A program made the position numbers and the translations under genes. A DNA stretch of 64,000 nt, from assembly GCF_000732615.1 (NCBI RefSeq), contig NZ_JPGL01000005.1:186001-250000 (forward strand). The letters run 5' to 3'. The notes beneath the pieces were generated by a model that was not told the origin of the DNA, did not search any database, and saw nothing but the letters and a program-made list of their open reading frames with translations. Positions 9,697-18,471 of the stretch are shown one piece after another. The number at the start of each line of letters is the position of its first letter. Within the stretch, counting starts at the first letter, position 1. This DNA is from Burkholderia paludis. Lineage in GTDB: Bacteria > Pseudomonadota > Gammaproteobacteria > Burkholderiales > Burkholderiaceae.

Positions 9697-9954
9697 GGGG
9701 TCCGGGCACTTTGTGCCTCGATTGTCTCCTCGTTCTCCACCTGCAAATTCGTTTCGCGGTGCATCAGAACTGGGACGAAGATTAAAGGACCTTTCAAATC
9801 GCGACAACTTAGCATTTACCCCTATGGTGCATCGCCGCACGAAAATGGGGCGCCAGCCAGCCGCGCGGCGCCGTGTCGAGCCGGTTGCGACACCCTTCCG
9901 GAGCACGCCGGATGGTGCTTCGCATCAACGCGCGGCGGCCTGTGCGGCACGCAC

Positions 9955-10932
9955 TCAGGAGGCCCTGAGCGGCTTGATCCGCGCGACCATTTCGCCGACG
10001 ATGCCGCGCCGGAACGCGAGCACGCACGCGATGAAGATCAGCCCCGTGACGATCGTCGCCGATTCGCCCAGCGAGTGGAACCACGCGATGCCCGTCGTCG
10101 ACGCGAGCCATTCGCCGATGTCGCCGAGCCGGTCTTCCAGCGCGACGATCAGCGCCGCGCCCAGCAGCGGCCCGAACAGCGTCCCCATCCCGCCGACGAG
10201 CGTCATCAGCACGACGAGGCCCGACATCGTCCAGTACGCGTCCGAGAGCGTCTCGAAGCCCAGCACGAGCACCTTCAGCGAGCCGGCCAGCCCCGCGAGC
10301 CCGGCCGACAGGATGAACGCGAGCAGCTTGAAGCGGTCGGTGTCGTAGCCGAGCGAGATCGCGCGCGCCTCGTTCTCCTTGATCGCGACGAGCACCTGGC
10401 CGAACGGCGAATGCACGACCCGCACGATGAACGCGCACGCGGCGACGACGACCGCCAGCACCACGTAGTACAGCGCGACGTCGTCCGACAGGTCGAGCAG
10501 CCCGAACAGATGGCCGCGCGGCACGCCCTGCAGGCCGTCCTCGCCGTGCGTGAACGGCGCCTGCAGGTAGATGAAGTAGACCATCTGCGCGAACGCGAGC
10601 GTGATCATCGCGAAGTAGATGCCCTGCCGGCGGATCGCGAACAGCCCGACCACGAGCCCGAGCAGCGTCGCCGCGACGGTGCCCGCCAGCACGCCGAGCT
10701 CCGGCGTGAAACCGAGCGTCTGCAGCGAATAGCCGGTCGCATAGCCGGCCGTCGCGAGAAACATCGCATGGCCGAACGACAGCAGCCCCGTATAGCCGAT
10801 CAGCAGGTTGAACGCGGCCGCGAACAGCGCGAACGCGAGCACCTTCATCACGAACACCGGATACGCGCCGATGAACGGCGCGGCGAGCAGCGCGGCGAGC
10901 AGCACGCCGTAGAGCACTTTTCTCTGCATCAT
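9955..10932 (-). CDS. livM: ABC permease LivM (system 2)
   Basis: A 325-residue permease with the LivM core AAAFNLLIGYTGLLSFGHAMF near residues 35-55 and GGMGTLFGPLLGAAL toward the C-terminus; about eight or nine hydrophobic helices. The start ATGATGC overlaps the livH2 stop (10929-10932), so the pair is coupled. Last gene of the second liv operon (livG-livF-livK-livH-livM). Unlike system 1 it is not fused to an ATPase. Confidence 0.92.
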   Translation of the reverse strand: MMQRKVLYGVLLAALLAAPFIGAYPVFVMKVLAFALFAAAFNLLIGYTGLLSFGHAMFLATAGYATGYSLQTLGFTPELGVLAGTVAATLLGLVVGLFAIRRQGIYFAMITLAFAQMVYFIYLQAPFTHGEDGLQGVPRGHLFGLLDLSDDVALYYVVLAVVVAACAFIVRVVHSPFGQVLVAIKENEARAISLGYDTDRFKLLAFILSAGLAGLAGSLKVLVLGFETLSDAYWTMSGLVVLMTLVGGMGTLFGPLLGAALIVALEDRLGDIGEWLASTTGIAWFHSLGESATIVTGLIFIACVLAFRRGIVGEMVARIKPLRAS

Positions 10933-11813
10933 TTTTCCTTGCCGAAGAGGCCCGCCGGGCGGAACAGCAGCACGATCGCCATGATCACGAACACGACGGT
11001 GGCCGACGCTTCGGGATAGAACACCCGCGTGAAGCCCTCGATCACGCCGAGCAGCAAGCCCGTGACGATCGAGCCGAGGATCGAGCCCATCCCGCCGATC
11101 ACGACCACCGCGAACACGGTGATGATCATCGGCTGGCCCATCAGCGGCGACACCTGGATCACCGGCGCGGCCAGCACGCCCGCGAACGCGGCGAGCGCGA
11201 CGCCGAAGCCGTAGGTGAGCGTGATCATCATCGGTACGTTCACGCCGAACGCCTCGACGAGCTTCGGGTTCTCGGTGCCGGCGCGCAGGTACGCGCCCAG
11301 GCGCGTCTTTTCGATCACGAACCACGTCGCGAGGCATACCGCGAGCGACGCCACCACCACCCATGCGCGGTAGTTCGGCAGGAACATGAAGCCGAGATTG
11401 GTCGCGCCGGAAAGCTGCGACGGCACGTCGTACGGCTGGCCGGACGAGCCGTAGATCGACCGGAACACGCCTTCGACGACCAGCGTGAGGCCGAACGTCA
11501 GCAGCAGCCCGTACAGGTGATCGAGCTTGTACAGCCAGCGCAGCATCGAGCGCTCGATCACGATCCCGAACGCGCCGACGACCAGCGGCGCCAGCACGAG
11601 CATCGCCCAGTAAGGCAGCCCGAAATACGACAGCCCCATCCACGCGAGCATCGCACCCAGCATGAACAGCGCGCCGTGCGCGAAGTTGATCACGTTGAGC
11701 AGCCCGAAGATCACCGCGAGCCCGAGGCTCAGGATCGCGTAGAACGAGCCGTTGACGAGCCCGAGCAGCAACTGGCTCAGCATCGCCGGCAACGGAATGC
11801 CAAAGATTTCCAT
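10929..11813 (-). CDS. livH: ABC permease LivH (system 2)
   Basis: A 294-residue membrane protein of standard LivH length, with the family motif GSFYAILSLGLAVIFGLLNVINFAHGALFMLGAM near the N-terminus and GGMGSILGSIVTGLLLGV near the C-terminus. It forms the translocation channel with LivM2, whose start overlaps its stop. The gene begins 123 bp downstream of the binding-protein gene on the same strand. Confidence 0.93.
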   Translation of the reverse strand: MEIFGIPLPAMLSQLLLGLVNGSFYAILSLGLAVIFGLLNVINFAHGALFMLGAMLAWMGLSYFGLPYWAMLVLAPLVVGAFGIVIERSMLRWLYKLDHLYGLLLTFGLTLVVEGVFRSIYGSSGQPYDVPSQLSGATNLGFMFLPNYRAWVVVASLAVCLATWFVIEKTRLGAYLRAGTENPKLVEAFGVNVPMMITLTYGFGVALAAFAGVLAAPVIQVSPLMGQPMIITVFAVVVIGGMGSILGSIVTGLLLGVIEGFTRVFYPEASATVVFVIMAIVLLFRPAGLFGKEK

Positions 11814-11936
11814 CGACTTAGCCGTCAGAATGAGTTTCGTTGCGCATGCAACCTTATGGCATTGCGTACGCGGGCGGCGCAGCGGGCGCTTCGCTGCCGC
11901 CTGACGGCGCGCCGCTCGCGCGCCGCCAAACCGCGC

Positions 11937-13136
11937 TTACTTCCACAGCGCGCAGCGCGATTCCTGCTTGGTCGCGAACGCCTGCTCCCCCGGAATCGTC
12001 GCGAGCACCTTGTAGTAGTCCCACGGCTCCTTCGATTCCGACGGCTTCTTCACTTCCATCAGGTACATGTCGTGGATCATGCTGCCGTCCGTGCGGATGT
12101 AGCCCTTCGCGTAGAAGTCGTTGATGCGGATCTTCTTCAGCTCGGCCATCACCTTGTCGGAGTCGGTCGTGCCGGCGGCCTGCACCGCCTTCAGGTAGGT
12201 CGTCACCGACGAGTAATCGGCCGCCTGCAGGCTCGACGGCATCTTCTTCATCTTGCCGAAGTAGCGCTGCGCCCACTGGCGCGACGCCGCATCGCGGTTC
12301 CAGTACCAGCTGTCGGTCAGCACGAGGCCCTGCGTCGTCTCGAGGCCGAGGCTGTGCACGTCGTCGATGAACATCAGCAGCGCGGCGAGCTTCATCGTCT
12401 TCGTGATGCCGAACTCCTTCGCGGCCTTGATCGAGTTGATCGTATCGCCGCCGGCGTTCGCGAGGCCCAGGATCTGCGCCTTCGACGACTGCGCCTGCAA
12501 CAGGAACGACGAGAAATCCGACGCGGACAACGGGTGGCGCACCGTGCCGAGCACCTGGCCGCCGTTCGCCTTCACGACATCCGACGTGTTCTTCTCGAGC
12601 GCCTTGCCGAACGCGTAGTCGGCGGTCAGGAAGAACCACGTCTTGCCGCCCTGCTTCACCACCGCCGAACCGGTGCCCTTCGCGAGCGCCATCGTGTCGT
12701 ACGCGTAATGCACGGTGTACGGCGTGCACTGCTCGTTGGTCAGTGTGTCGGCGCCCGCGCCGATGTTGATGTAGACCTTCTTCTTCTCGGCCGCGACCTG
12801 GTTCATCGACAGCGCGGTGGCCGAGTTGGTGCCGCCGACCAGCAGGTCGAGCCCGCCGCGATCCATCCATTCACGCGCCTTCGACGCCGCGATGTCGGCC
12901 TTGTTCTGGTGATCGGCATAGACGACCTCGATCGGCTTGCCGAGCACCTTGCCGCCGAAGTCGGCAACCGCCATGCGGATCGCCTCGAGGCCGCCCTGCC
13001 CGTCGATGTCCGCGTAAAGCCCCGACATGTCGGTGATGAAACCGATCTTCACGGTATCCGCGGCCTGCGCGGCGCCGGCGGCAAACGCGGCGGTCGCGAG
13101 CGCGAGACAGGCGTGCGCGAGGGTCTTCATTTTCAT
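11937..13136 (-). CDS. Periplasmic substrate-binding protein of liv system 2
   Basis: A 399-residue type-I periplasmic binding protein. The signal peptide MKMKTLAHACLALATAAFAA ends near AQA (residues 23-25), followed by DTVKIGFITDMSGLYADIDG. Later segments LLVGGTNSATALSMNQVA and YINIGAGADTLTNEQCTPYTVHY resemble the ABC-type branched-chain amino-acid/aromatic-acid receptor group rather than classical LivK, so the substrate may be an organic acid or aromatic compound; that is inference. It lies between livF2 and livH2. Confidence 0.9.
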   Translation of the reverse strand: MKMKTLAHACLALATAAFAAGAAQAADTVKIGFITDMSGLYADIDGQGGLEAIRMAVADFGGKVLGKPIEVVYADHQNKADIAASKAREWMDRGGLDLLVGGTNSATALSMNQVAAEKKKVYINIGAGADTLTNEQCTPYTVHYAYDTMALAKGTGSAVVKQGGKTWFFLTADYAFGKALEKNTSDVVKANGGQVLGTVRHPLSASDFSSFLLQAQSSKAQILGLANAGGDTINSIKAAKEFGITKTMKLAALLMFIDDVHSLGLETTQGLVLTDSWYWNRDAASRQWAQRYFGKMKKMPSSLQAADYSSVTTYLKAVQAAGTTDSDKVMAELKKIRINDFYAKGYIRTDGSMIHDMYLMEVKKPSESKEPWDYYKVLATIPGEQAFATKQESRCALWK

Positions 13137-13213
13137 TGACGTCTCCTGTTGTTCTGATGCGTTGTGGTTATTCGAGGGCCGCCACGGCTAGCGGCAAGGG
13201 ATACGGAGCGGCG

Positions 13214-13969
13214 TCACACCCCGAGCAGGTCGTGCAGCGTCGGCATCTTCCCTTCCAGTTCGGATGCCTGGAAATGCTCGACGATGCTGCCGTGCTCCAT
13301 CACGTAGAAGCGGTCGGCGAGCGGCGCGGCGAAGCGGAAATTCTGTTCGACCATCACGATCGTGTAGCCGCGCGCCTTCAGCGCGACGATCATCCGCGCG
13401 AGCGCCTGCACGATCACCGGCGCGAGGCCTTCGGAGATCTCGTCGAGCAGCAGCAGGTTCGCGCCGGTGCGCAGGATCCGCGCGACCGCGAGCATCTGCT
13501 GCTCGCCGCCGGACAGCCGTGTGCCCTGGCTCTGCCGGCGCGACGCGAGGTTCGGGAACATCGCGTAGATCTCGTCGAGCGACATCGCGTGCTCGCGCGG
13601 CCCGATCGGCGGCGGCAGCATCAGGTTTTCCTCGCACGACAGGCTCGAGAAGATGCCGCGCTCCTCCGGGCAGTAGCCGACGCCGAAATGCGCGATGCGG
13701 TGCGTCGCGAGGCCGATCGTTTCGTTGCCCGCGACCTTGATCGACCCGCTGCGGCGGCCCGTGAGGCCCATGATCGCGCGCAGCGTCGTGGTGCGGCCCG
13801 CGCCGTTGCGGCCGAGCAGCGTGACGACCTCGCCGCGATGCACGGTCAGGTCGACGCCGTGCAATATGTGGGATTCTCCGTACCAGGCCTCCAGGCCCGT
13901 GATCTCCAGCGCGGGCGTACCGCTTTCGACGCCGCTCAATTCGCGTTCCTCCCGTTCGCTGTGCTTCAT
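13214..13969 (-). CDS. livF: LivF-type ABC ATPase (system 2) with Walker A Lys replaced by Arg
   Basis: A 251-residue ABC ATPase. Walker A reads GRNGAGRTT at residues 53-61: the invariant lysine is arginine (codon CGC). The rest looks intact: signature LSGGEQQ at about 152-158, Walker B LLLLDE at 172-177 followed by ISEGLAP instead of the usual PSLGLAP. The start codon overlaps the livG2 stop (ATGA at 13966-13969). Arg at this position usually cripples hydrolysis in ABC ATPases, but the gene has no other sign of decay, so a working variant or a dimer relying on LivG's site is possible. Confidence 0.9.
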   Translation of the reverse strand: MKHSEREERELSGVESGTPALEITGLEAWYGESHILHGVDLTVHRGEVVTLLGRNGAGRTTTLRAIMGLTGRRSGSIKVAGNETIGLATHRIAHFGVGYCPEERGIFSSLSCEENLMLPPPIGPREHAMSLDEIYAMFPNLASRRQSQGTRLSGGEQQMLAVARILRTGANLLLLDEISEGLAPVIVQALARMIVALKARGYTIVMVEQNFRFAAPLADRFYVMEHGSIVEHFQASELEGKMPTLHDLLGV

Positions 13970-14745
13970 GCGTGCGCCCCCGCGAGCGCCGCATCGGCGC
14001 TGCCCATGTAGGCCTCGATGACGAGCGGATTCTTCGACACCTCCGCATACGAGCCTTCGGCCAGCACCTCGCCGCGCTGCAGGACGGTGATCGTGTCGGA
14101 GATGCCCGCGATCACGTTCATGTTGTGCTCGACCATCAGGATCGTGCGGCCGCTCGCGACCTTCTTGATCAGCGCGGTCACGCGGTCGACGTCCTCGTGG
14201 CCCATCCCCTGCGTGGGCTCGTCGAGCAGCATCAGTTCGGGTTCCATCGCGAGCGTGGTCGCGATCTCCAGCGCGCGCTTGCGGCCGTATGCAAGCTCGA
14301 CGGTCGGCACGTGCGCGAAATCGGTGAGACCGACCTGCGTGAGGAGATCCATCGCGCGATCGTCGAGCCGCTTCAGCGTGCGTTCGCTGCGCCAGAAATG
14401 GAATTCGGTGCCGAGTGCGCGCTGCAGGCCGATGCGCACGTTCTGCAGCGCGGTCAGGTGCGGGAACACGGCCGAGATCTGGAACGAACGGATGATGCCG
14501 CGCCGCGCGACCTGCGCGGGCCGCTCGTCGGTGATGTCGATGCCGTTGAAGACGATCTGCCCGGCCGTCGGCGTCAGGAACTTGGTGAGGAGGTTGAAGC
14601 AGGTCGTCTTGCCCGCGCCGTTGGGCCCGATCAGCGCATGGATCGCACCGCGACGCACCCGCAGGTTCACGCCGTTGACGGCCGTGAAGCCCCTGAACTC
14701 CTTGGTCAGTCCGCGTGTTTCGAGAATCGTGTCGCCGAGAATCAT
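13966..14745 (-). CDS. livG: LivG-type ABC ATPase (system 2)
   Basis: A 259-residue ABC ATPase with Walker A GPNGAGKTT at residues 40-48, a LivG-type altered signature (LAYGRKRALEIA) and Walker B LMLLDEPTQGM. First gene of the second liv operon. Its partner LivF2 has an altered Walker A, so this intact site may carry the ATPase activity. The divergent or upstream region (14746-15198) should contain the operon promoter. Confidence 0.92.
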   Translation of the reverse strand: MILGDTILETRGLTKEFRGFTAVNGVNLRVRRGAIHALIGPNGAGKTTCFNLLTKFLTPTAGQIVFNGIDITDERPAQVARRGIIRSFQISAVFPHLTALQNVRIGLQRALGTEFHFWRSERTLKRLDDRAMDLLTQVGLTDFAHVPTVELAYGRKRALEIATTLAMEPELMLLDEPTQGMGHEDVDRVTALIKKVASGRTILMVEHNMNVIAGISDTITVLQRGEVLAEGSYAEVSKNPLVIEAYMGSADAALAGAHA

Positions 14746-15198
14746 GTTCCCTTCCGTACGAAGTCAGGCGAAGCACCGGGAAGATTCGCGCAAGCGGCCG
14801 CGAAACAGGTCAGCGGATGAGCGGGCTGCCCCGGGGCGCCGTGTCACGCCTCGAGGGTGGTCTCCCGCGCCGACGCGTATGCACGCTGCGCCACATTGTC
14901 TCGCCGTTGGTGCAGTGCAATCATCGGGATTTGCACTTATAGGGCTGTCCGCCATGCCGCATGCGGCTGTGCACGATTTTTCGCCCTGTCTTTCGACGCG
15001 TGCGTCATCGCCCTTCGCCCCTTCACGCGGGCCCGCGGGCACGCAACGAAAAAGCTGCGCGGAGGCACGGCCCGCGGCAATCCTGCCCGTCGAACCGATG
15101 CCATCGGCACGGTCGATACGAAGGCCGCATGTTTGTTTCGCATAGCGAATCAGCGGGCATCATCATGACGGGCCGCTGGCGCGCATGTCGGCGTTCCG
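14746..15198. other. Intergenic region between livG2 and the GMC oxidoreductase gene
   Basis: No supported gene. Because both flanking genes are on the minus strand, it should hold the end of the GMC transcript and the promoter of the second liv operon. The AT-richer patch around 14900-14945 is the most promoter-like part; no exact sigma-70 box was found. Confidence 0.4.
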
Positions 15199-16881
15199 TC
15201 ACGGGGCCGTCACTGCCTCCGGTCGCACCGGCGCCGCATCGCGTGCCGCGCGGCGATCGGCGCGGATCATGTCGCTCGCGCGCTCGGCGATCATCAGCGT
15301 CGGCGAATTGGTGTTGCCCGACGTAATGAACGGCATCACCGATGCATCGACGATCCGCAGCCCCGCGAGGCCGCGTACGCGCAGCCGGCTGTCGACCACC
15401 GCGCGGTCGTCGTCGGCGCGCCCCATCCGGCAGGTGCCGACCGGATGGAAGATCGTCGTGCCGACGGCGCCGGCCGCCTCCATCAGCTCGGCCTCGCTCC
15501 GGTACCGCGCGCCCGGCAGGATTTCCTCGGGGCGATAGCGCGCGAGCGCCGGCGCGGAGGCGATCCGGCGCGTGAGGCGCAGTGCGTTCGCGGCGACGTG
15601 GCGATCGTGATCGGTCGACAGGTAGTTCGGCGCGATCACGGGCGCGCTGCCCGGGTCGGCGCTCGCGATGTGCACGCTGCCGCGCGACGTCGGCCGCAGG
15701 TGGCACACGGATGCCGTAAACGCGTTGAAGCTGTGCAGCGGCTCGCCGAATCGGTCGAGCGACAGCGGCTGCACGTGGTATTCGAGATCGGGGCGCGTGA
15801 GCGCCGGATCGTCCGGATCGGATTTCGCGAACGCGCCGAGTTGCGACGGCGCCATCGACATCGGCCCGCGCTGCAGCAGCGCATATTCGGCGCCGATCAT
15901 CAGCTTGCCCCACCAGTGCGCGGACAGCGTGTTGAGCGTGCGCACGCCTTCGACGCGAAACGCCATGCGCAACTGCAGGTGATCCTGCAGGTTTTCGCCG
16001 ACGCCCGGCAGATCCTGCACGACGTCGATGCCGAGCGCCTGCAGCCGCCGGCCGTCGCCGACGCCCGACAGTTCGAGCAGTTGCGGCGAATTCACGGCGC
16101 CTGACGTCAGCAGCACTTCCGAGCGCGCCCGCGCGACGTAGTCGGTGCCGTCGCCGCGATACTCGACGCCGGCCGCGCGCCGCCCGTCGAAGATCACGCG
16201 CCGGGCCTGCGCGCCGGTGATCACGGTCAGGTTCGGGCGCGCCATCGCGGGCCGCAGGAACGCCTTCGAGGTATTCCAGCGCACGCCGCGTTTCTGGTTG
16301 ACTTCGAAATAGCCGACCCCGGCGTTGTCGCCGCGGTTGAAATCGTCGGTTGCCGGGATGCCGGTTTGTTGCGCGGCCTGGGCGAACGAATCGAGGATTT
16401 CCCAGCTCAGCCGCTGTTTCTCGACCCGCCAGAAGCCGCCTGCGCCATGCGCGTCGCTTGCGCCGGCGTGATGATCCTCGCTGCGTTTGAAGATCGGCAG
16501 TACGCTGTCCCATGACCAGCCGGCATCGCCGGTTTCCTGCGCCCAGCTGTCGTAATCCTCTCGCTGGCCGCGCATGTAGATCATGCCGTTGATGGACGAG
16601 CAGCCGCCGAGCACGCGCCCGCGCGGATACGACAGCGCCCGGCCGTTGAGCCCTGCTTCGGGCTGCGTCTTGTACAGCCAGTCGGTGCGCGGGTTGCCGA
16701 TGCAATACAGATAGCCGACCGGGATATGGATCCAGTGATAGTCGTCCTTGCCGCCTGCCTCCAGCAGCAGCACGCGGATGTCGGGATCCTCGGTCAGGCG
16801 GTTCGCGAGTACGCAACCCGCGGTGCCTGCGCCGACGATTACGTAGTCGAATTCGACTTCCAGCGTTCGTTCTGTTGTCAT
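15199..16881 (-). CDS. GMC-family FAD oxidoreductase (choline/alcohol dehydrogenase-like)
   Basis: A 560-residue flavoprotein. Residues 11-28 hold the FAD motif DYVIVGAGTAGCVLANRL; GMC signature 1 (PRGRVLGGCSSING) is near residue 85-98, signature 2 (SGAVNSPQLLELSGVG) mid-chain, and the catalytic HPVGTCRMG and a C-terminal GNTNSPTLMIAE segment are present. Such enzymes oxidise alcohols such as choline or long-chain alcohols; substrate is unknown here. The start is supported by AGGAG eight bases upstream. Three 92-bp hairpin repeats start only 12 bp upstream of the start codon, so they lie in the leader of this gene. A LysR regulator is divergently transcribed beyond the repeats. Confidence 0.92.
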   Translation of the reverse strand: MTTERTLEVEFDYVIVGAGTAGCVLANRLTEDPDIRVLLLEAGGKDDYHWIHIPVGYLYCIGNPRTDWLYKTQPEAGLNGRALSYPRGRVLGGCSSINGMIYMRGQREDYDSWAQETGDAGWSWDSVLPIFKRSEDHHAGASDAHGAGGFWRVEKQRLSWEILDSFAQAAQQTGIPATDDFNRGDNAGVGYFEVNQKRGVRWNTSKAFLRPAMARPNLTVITGAQARRVIFDGRRAAGVEYRGDGTDYVARARSEVLLTSGAVNSPQLLELSGVGDGRRLQALGIDVVQDLPGVGENLQDHLQLRMAFRVEGVRTLNTLSAHWWGKLMIGAEYALLQRGPMSMAPSQLGAFAKSDPDDPALTRPDLEYHVQPLSLDRFGEPLHSFNAFTASVCHLRPTSRGSVHIASADPGSAPVIAPNYLSTDHDRHVAANALRLTRRIASAPALARYRPEEILPGARYRSEAELMEAAGAVGTTIFHPVGTCRMGRADDDRAVVDSRLRVRGLAGLRIVDASVMPFITSGNTNSPTLMIAERASDMIRADRRAARDAAPVRPEAVTAP

Positions 16882-16893
16882 TTTGTGTCTCCT

Positions 16894-17169
16894 GTCGACC
16901 CGCGTTAGCGCTTTAGCGCTTACGCGGGTCCCATGGCGTGGCTGGATGGAGTTGGCGCTTCAGCGCCTACTCCATCCCCACGGCGGTCGACCCGCATTGG
17001 CGCTTCAGCGCTTACGCGCGCCGCATGGCGTGGCGGGATGAAGCTGGCGCTTCAGCACCTACTCCATCCCCACGGCGGTCGATCCGCGTTAGTGCTTCAG
17101 CGCTTACGCGCGCCGCATGGCGTCGCGGGATGAAGCTGGCGCTTCAGCACCTACTCCATCCCCACGGCA
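16894..17169. repeat. Three tandem 92-bp repeats, each with two hairpins
   Basis: Units start with GTCGA at 16894, 16986 and 17078 and are exactly 92 bp apart; a decayed fourth start follows at 17170. Each unit contains a shorter hairpin (16901-16926 in unit 1) and a 34-nt stem-loop (16944-16977, 17036-17069, 17128-17161) with two 15-nt arms, one central mismatch and a 4-nt loop. The block occupies the space just upstream of the GMC gene's Shine-Dalgarno. The units read as short open frames but these have no start signals I trust. Confidence 0.9.
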
Positions 17170-17435
17170 GCCAACCCACGTCAGCACCTCCGCACTACCC
17201 CGCCCCCACTGCACGCCTGAATTGGAGCCAACCCTTCAGCCCCACACCCATCCGATACAACTCTCGTCCTTATGCACCGCACAGCGCGATACCACGCGTC
17301 CTTTCCAGCATAGTGCGTCGCGAGCCGCGCTTGCGACACCGCACGCCACGACCCGACGAAGCGTACTCCGGCTGCCGGGCGCCGATCCAATGAGTTATGC
17401 TGAACTGCGTTATAAGCCGCGCTCATATCACGACG
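17170..17435. promoter_or_regulatory. Regulatory region between the repeats and the LysR gene
   Basis: GC content drops and the short interrupted inverted sequence TTAT-N13-ATAA occurs at about 17396-17416, 20 bp upstream of the LysR start. LysR regulators often bind such dyads at divergent promoters, so this is a candidate site for autoregulation and control of the GMC gene. No exact promoter boxes are claimed. Confidence 0.35.
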
Positions 17436-18335
17436 ATGGATCTCACCCTGCTCCGAGCGTTCGCGACGGTCGCGCGCGAAGGCAACCTGACGCGCGCCGC
17501 AGCGCAATTGCACCTGACGCAGCCGGCCGTCAGCCTGCAGATCAAGCATCTGCAGGAAACCCTGGGCGTGGCGCTGTTCACCCGCACGTCGCGCGGGCTC
17601 GCGCTCACGCGCGACGGCCAGACGCTGCTGCCGCATGCGGAGCGCGCGCTCGCCGCGGCCGCCGACGTGCAGCGCGCCGCTGCTGCGCTGCGGCACGAGG
17701 TGCGCGGCCGGCTGCGGATCGGCACGATCCTGGATCCCGGCTTCCTGCGGCTCGGCGGCTTCCTGCGCGCGCTCGTCGAGACCCATCCGCAGATCGAGAC
17801 GGCGCTGCGGCACGGGATGTCGGGCTGGGTGATCGAACAGGTGCGCGCGCAGACGCTCGACGTCGGCTACTACATCGGCCGGCCGGGCGAACACGATCCG
17901 CTCGACGGCGCGCAGTTCCAGACCGTCACCCTCACGCATTTCCAGTATCGCGTGCTCGCGCCGGCCGGCTGGAAGGAGCGCGTGCATCGCGCGCACGACT
18001 GGCGGGCGCTCGCGGCGCTGCCGTGGATCTGGACGCCGCCGGCGTCCGCGCACCACCGGCTGTTGTCGCGGCGCTTCGCGAACGCCGGCGCGCAGCCGGT
18101 GAAGGTGGCCGAGGTCGACCAGGAGCAGTCGATGCTCGATCTCGTCAAATCGGGCATCGGGCTGACGCTCGCGCGCGACGCGATCGCGCTGGCCGAAGCG
18201 CACGCGCATGCGCTGACGATCGTCGAGCACGTGACGGTGCCGACCGAGCTGACGTTCGTCACGCTCGCCGAGCGGCGCGACGAACCGGCGATCGCGGCCG
18301 CGCTGCGGCTGATCGAAACCCAGTGGGCGATATGA
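17436..18335 (+). CDS. LysR-family transcriptional regulator
   Basis: A 299-residue protein with an N-terminal winged helix (about residues 1-60: LLRAFATVAREGNLTRAAA, then TQPAVSLQIKHLQ) and a C-terminal LysR substrate domain. ATG at 17436 was chosen because it begins the usual MDLTLLRAF start of this family; the 13 in-frame codons before it have no support. Divergent to the GMC oxidoreductase, which is its most likely target by the usual LysR arrangement. Ligand unknown. Confidence 0.9.
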   Translation: MDLTLLRAFATVAREGNLTRAAAQLHLTQPAVSLQIKHLQETLGVALFTRTSRGLALTRDGQTLLPHAERALAAAADVQRAAAALRHEVRGRLRIGTILDPGFLRLGGFLRALVETHPQIETALRHGMSGWVIEQVRAQTLDVGYYIGRPGEHDPLDGAQFQTVTLTHFQYRVLAPAGWKERVHRAHDWRALAALPWIWTPPASAHHRLLSRRFANAGAQPVKVAEVDQEQSMLDLVKSGIGLTLARDAIALAEAHAHALTIVEHVTVPTELTFVTLAERRDEPAIAAALRLIETQWAI

Positions 18336-18471
18336 GCGATGCTGATGATGGCCGGCCGGGCCCGCGCGCGTCATCTCGCCGCGCCCCCGGCCCGCCGTCA
18401 CGCCACCATCCCCGCGTTTTTGCTAGATTGTGCGTTCGCACACCGCGAGACCCCGATCGAAGGAGACCCGC

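Larger units (their letters stand above)
8824..9954. other. 1.1-kb region without a recognisable gene between the two liv operons
   Basis: Open frames here are arginine/proline-rich shadows of high GC and none has a family match I can see. The segment holds the likely promoter of livK1, the AT palindrome at 8891-8906, and a strong minus-strand terminator at 9658-9696. The AT-richer block 9700-9830 could encode a small RNA on the minus strand (see findings). Confidence 0.5.

Noticed and set aside
16894-17393. Tandem 92-bp repeats considered as a CRISPR array or a coding repeat
   Set aside because: Units are contiguous without unique spacers, and no cas genes are near; plus-strand frames through the repeats lack start signals.
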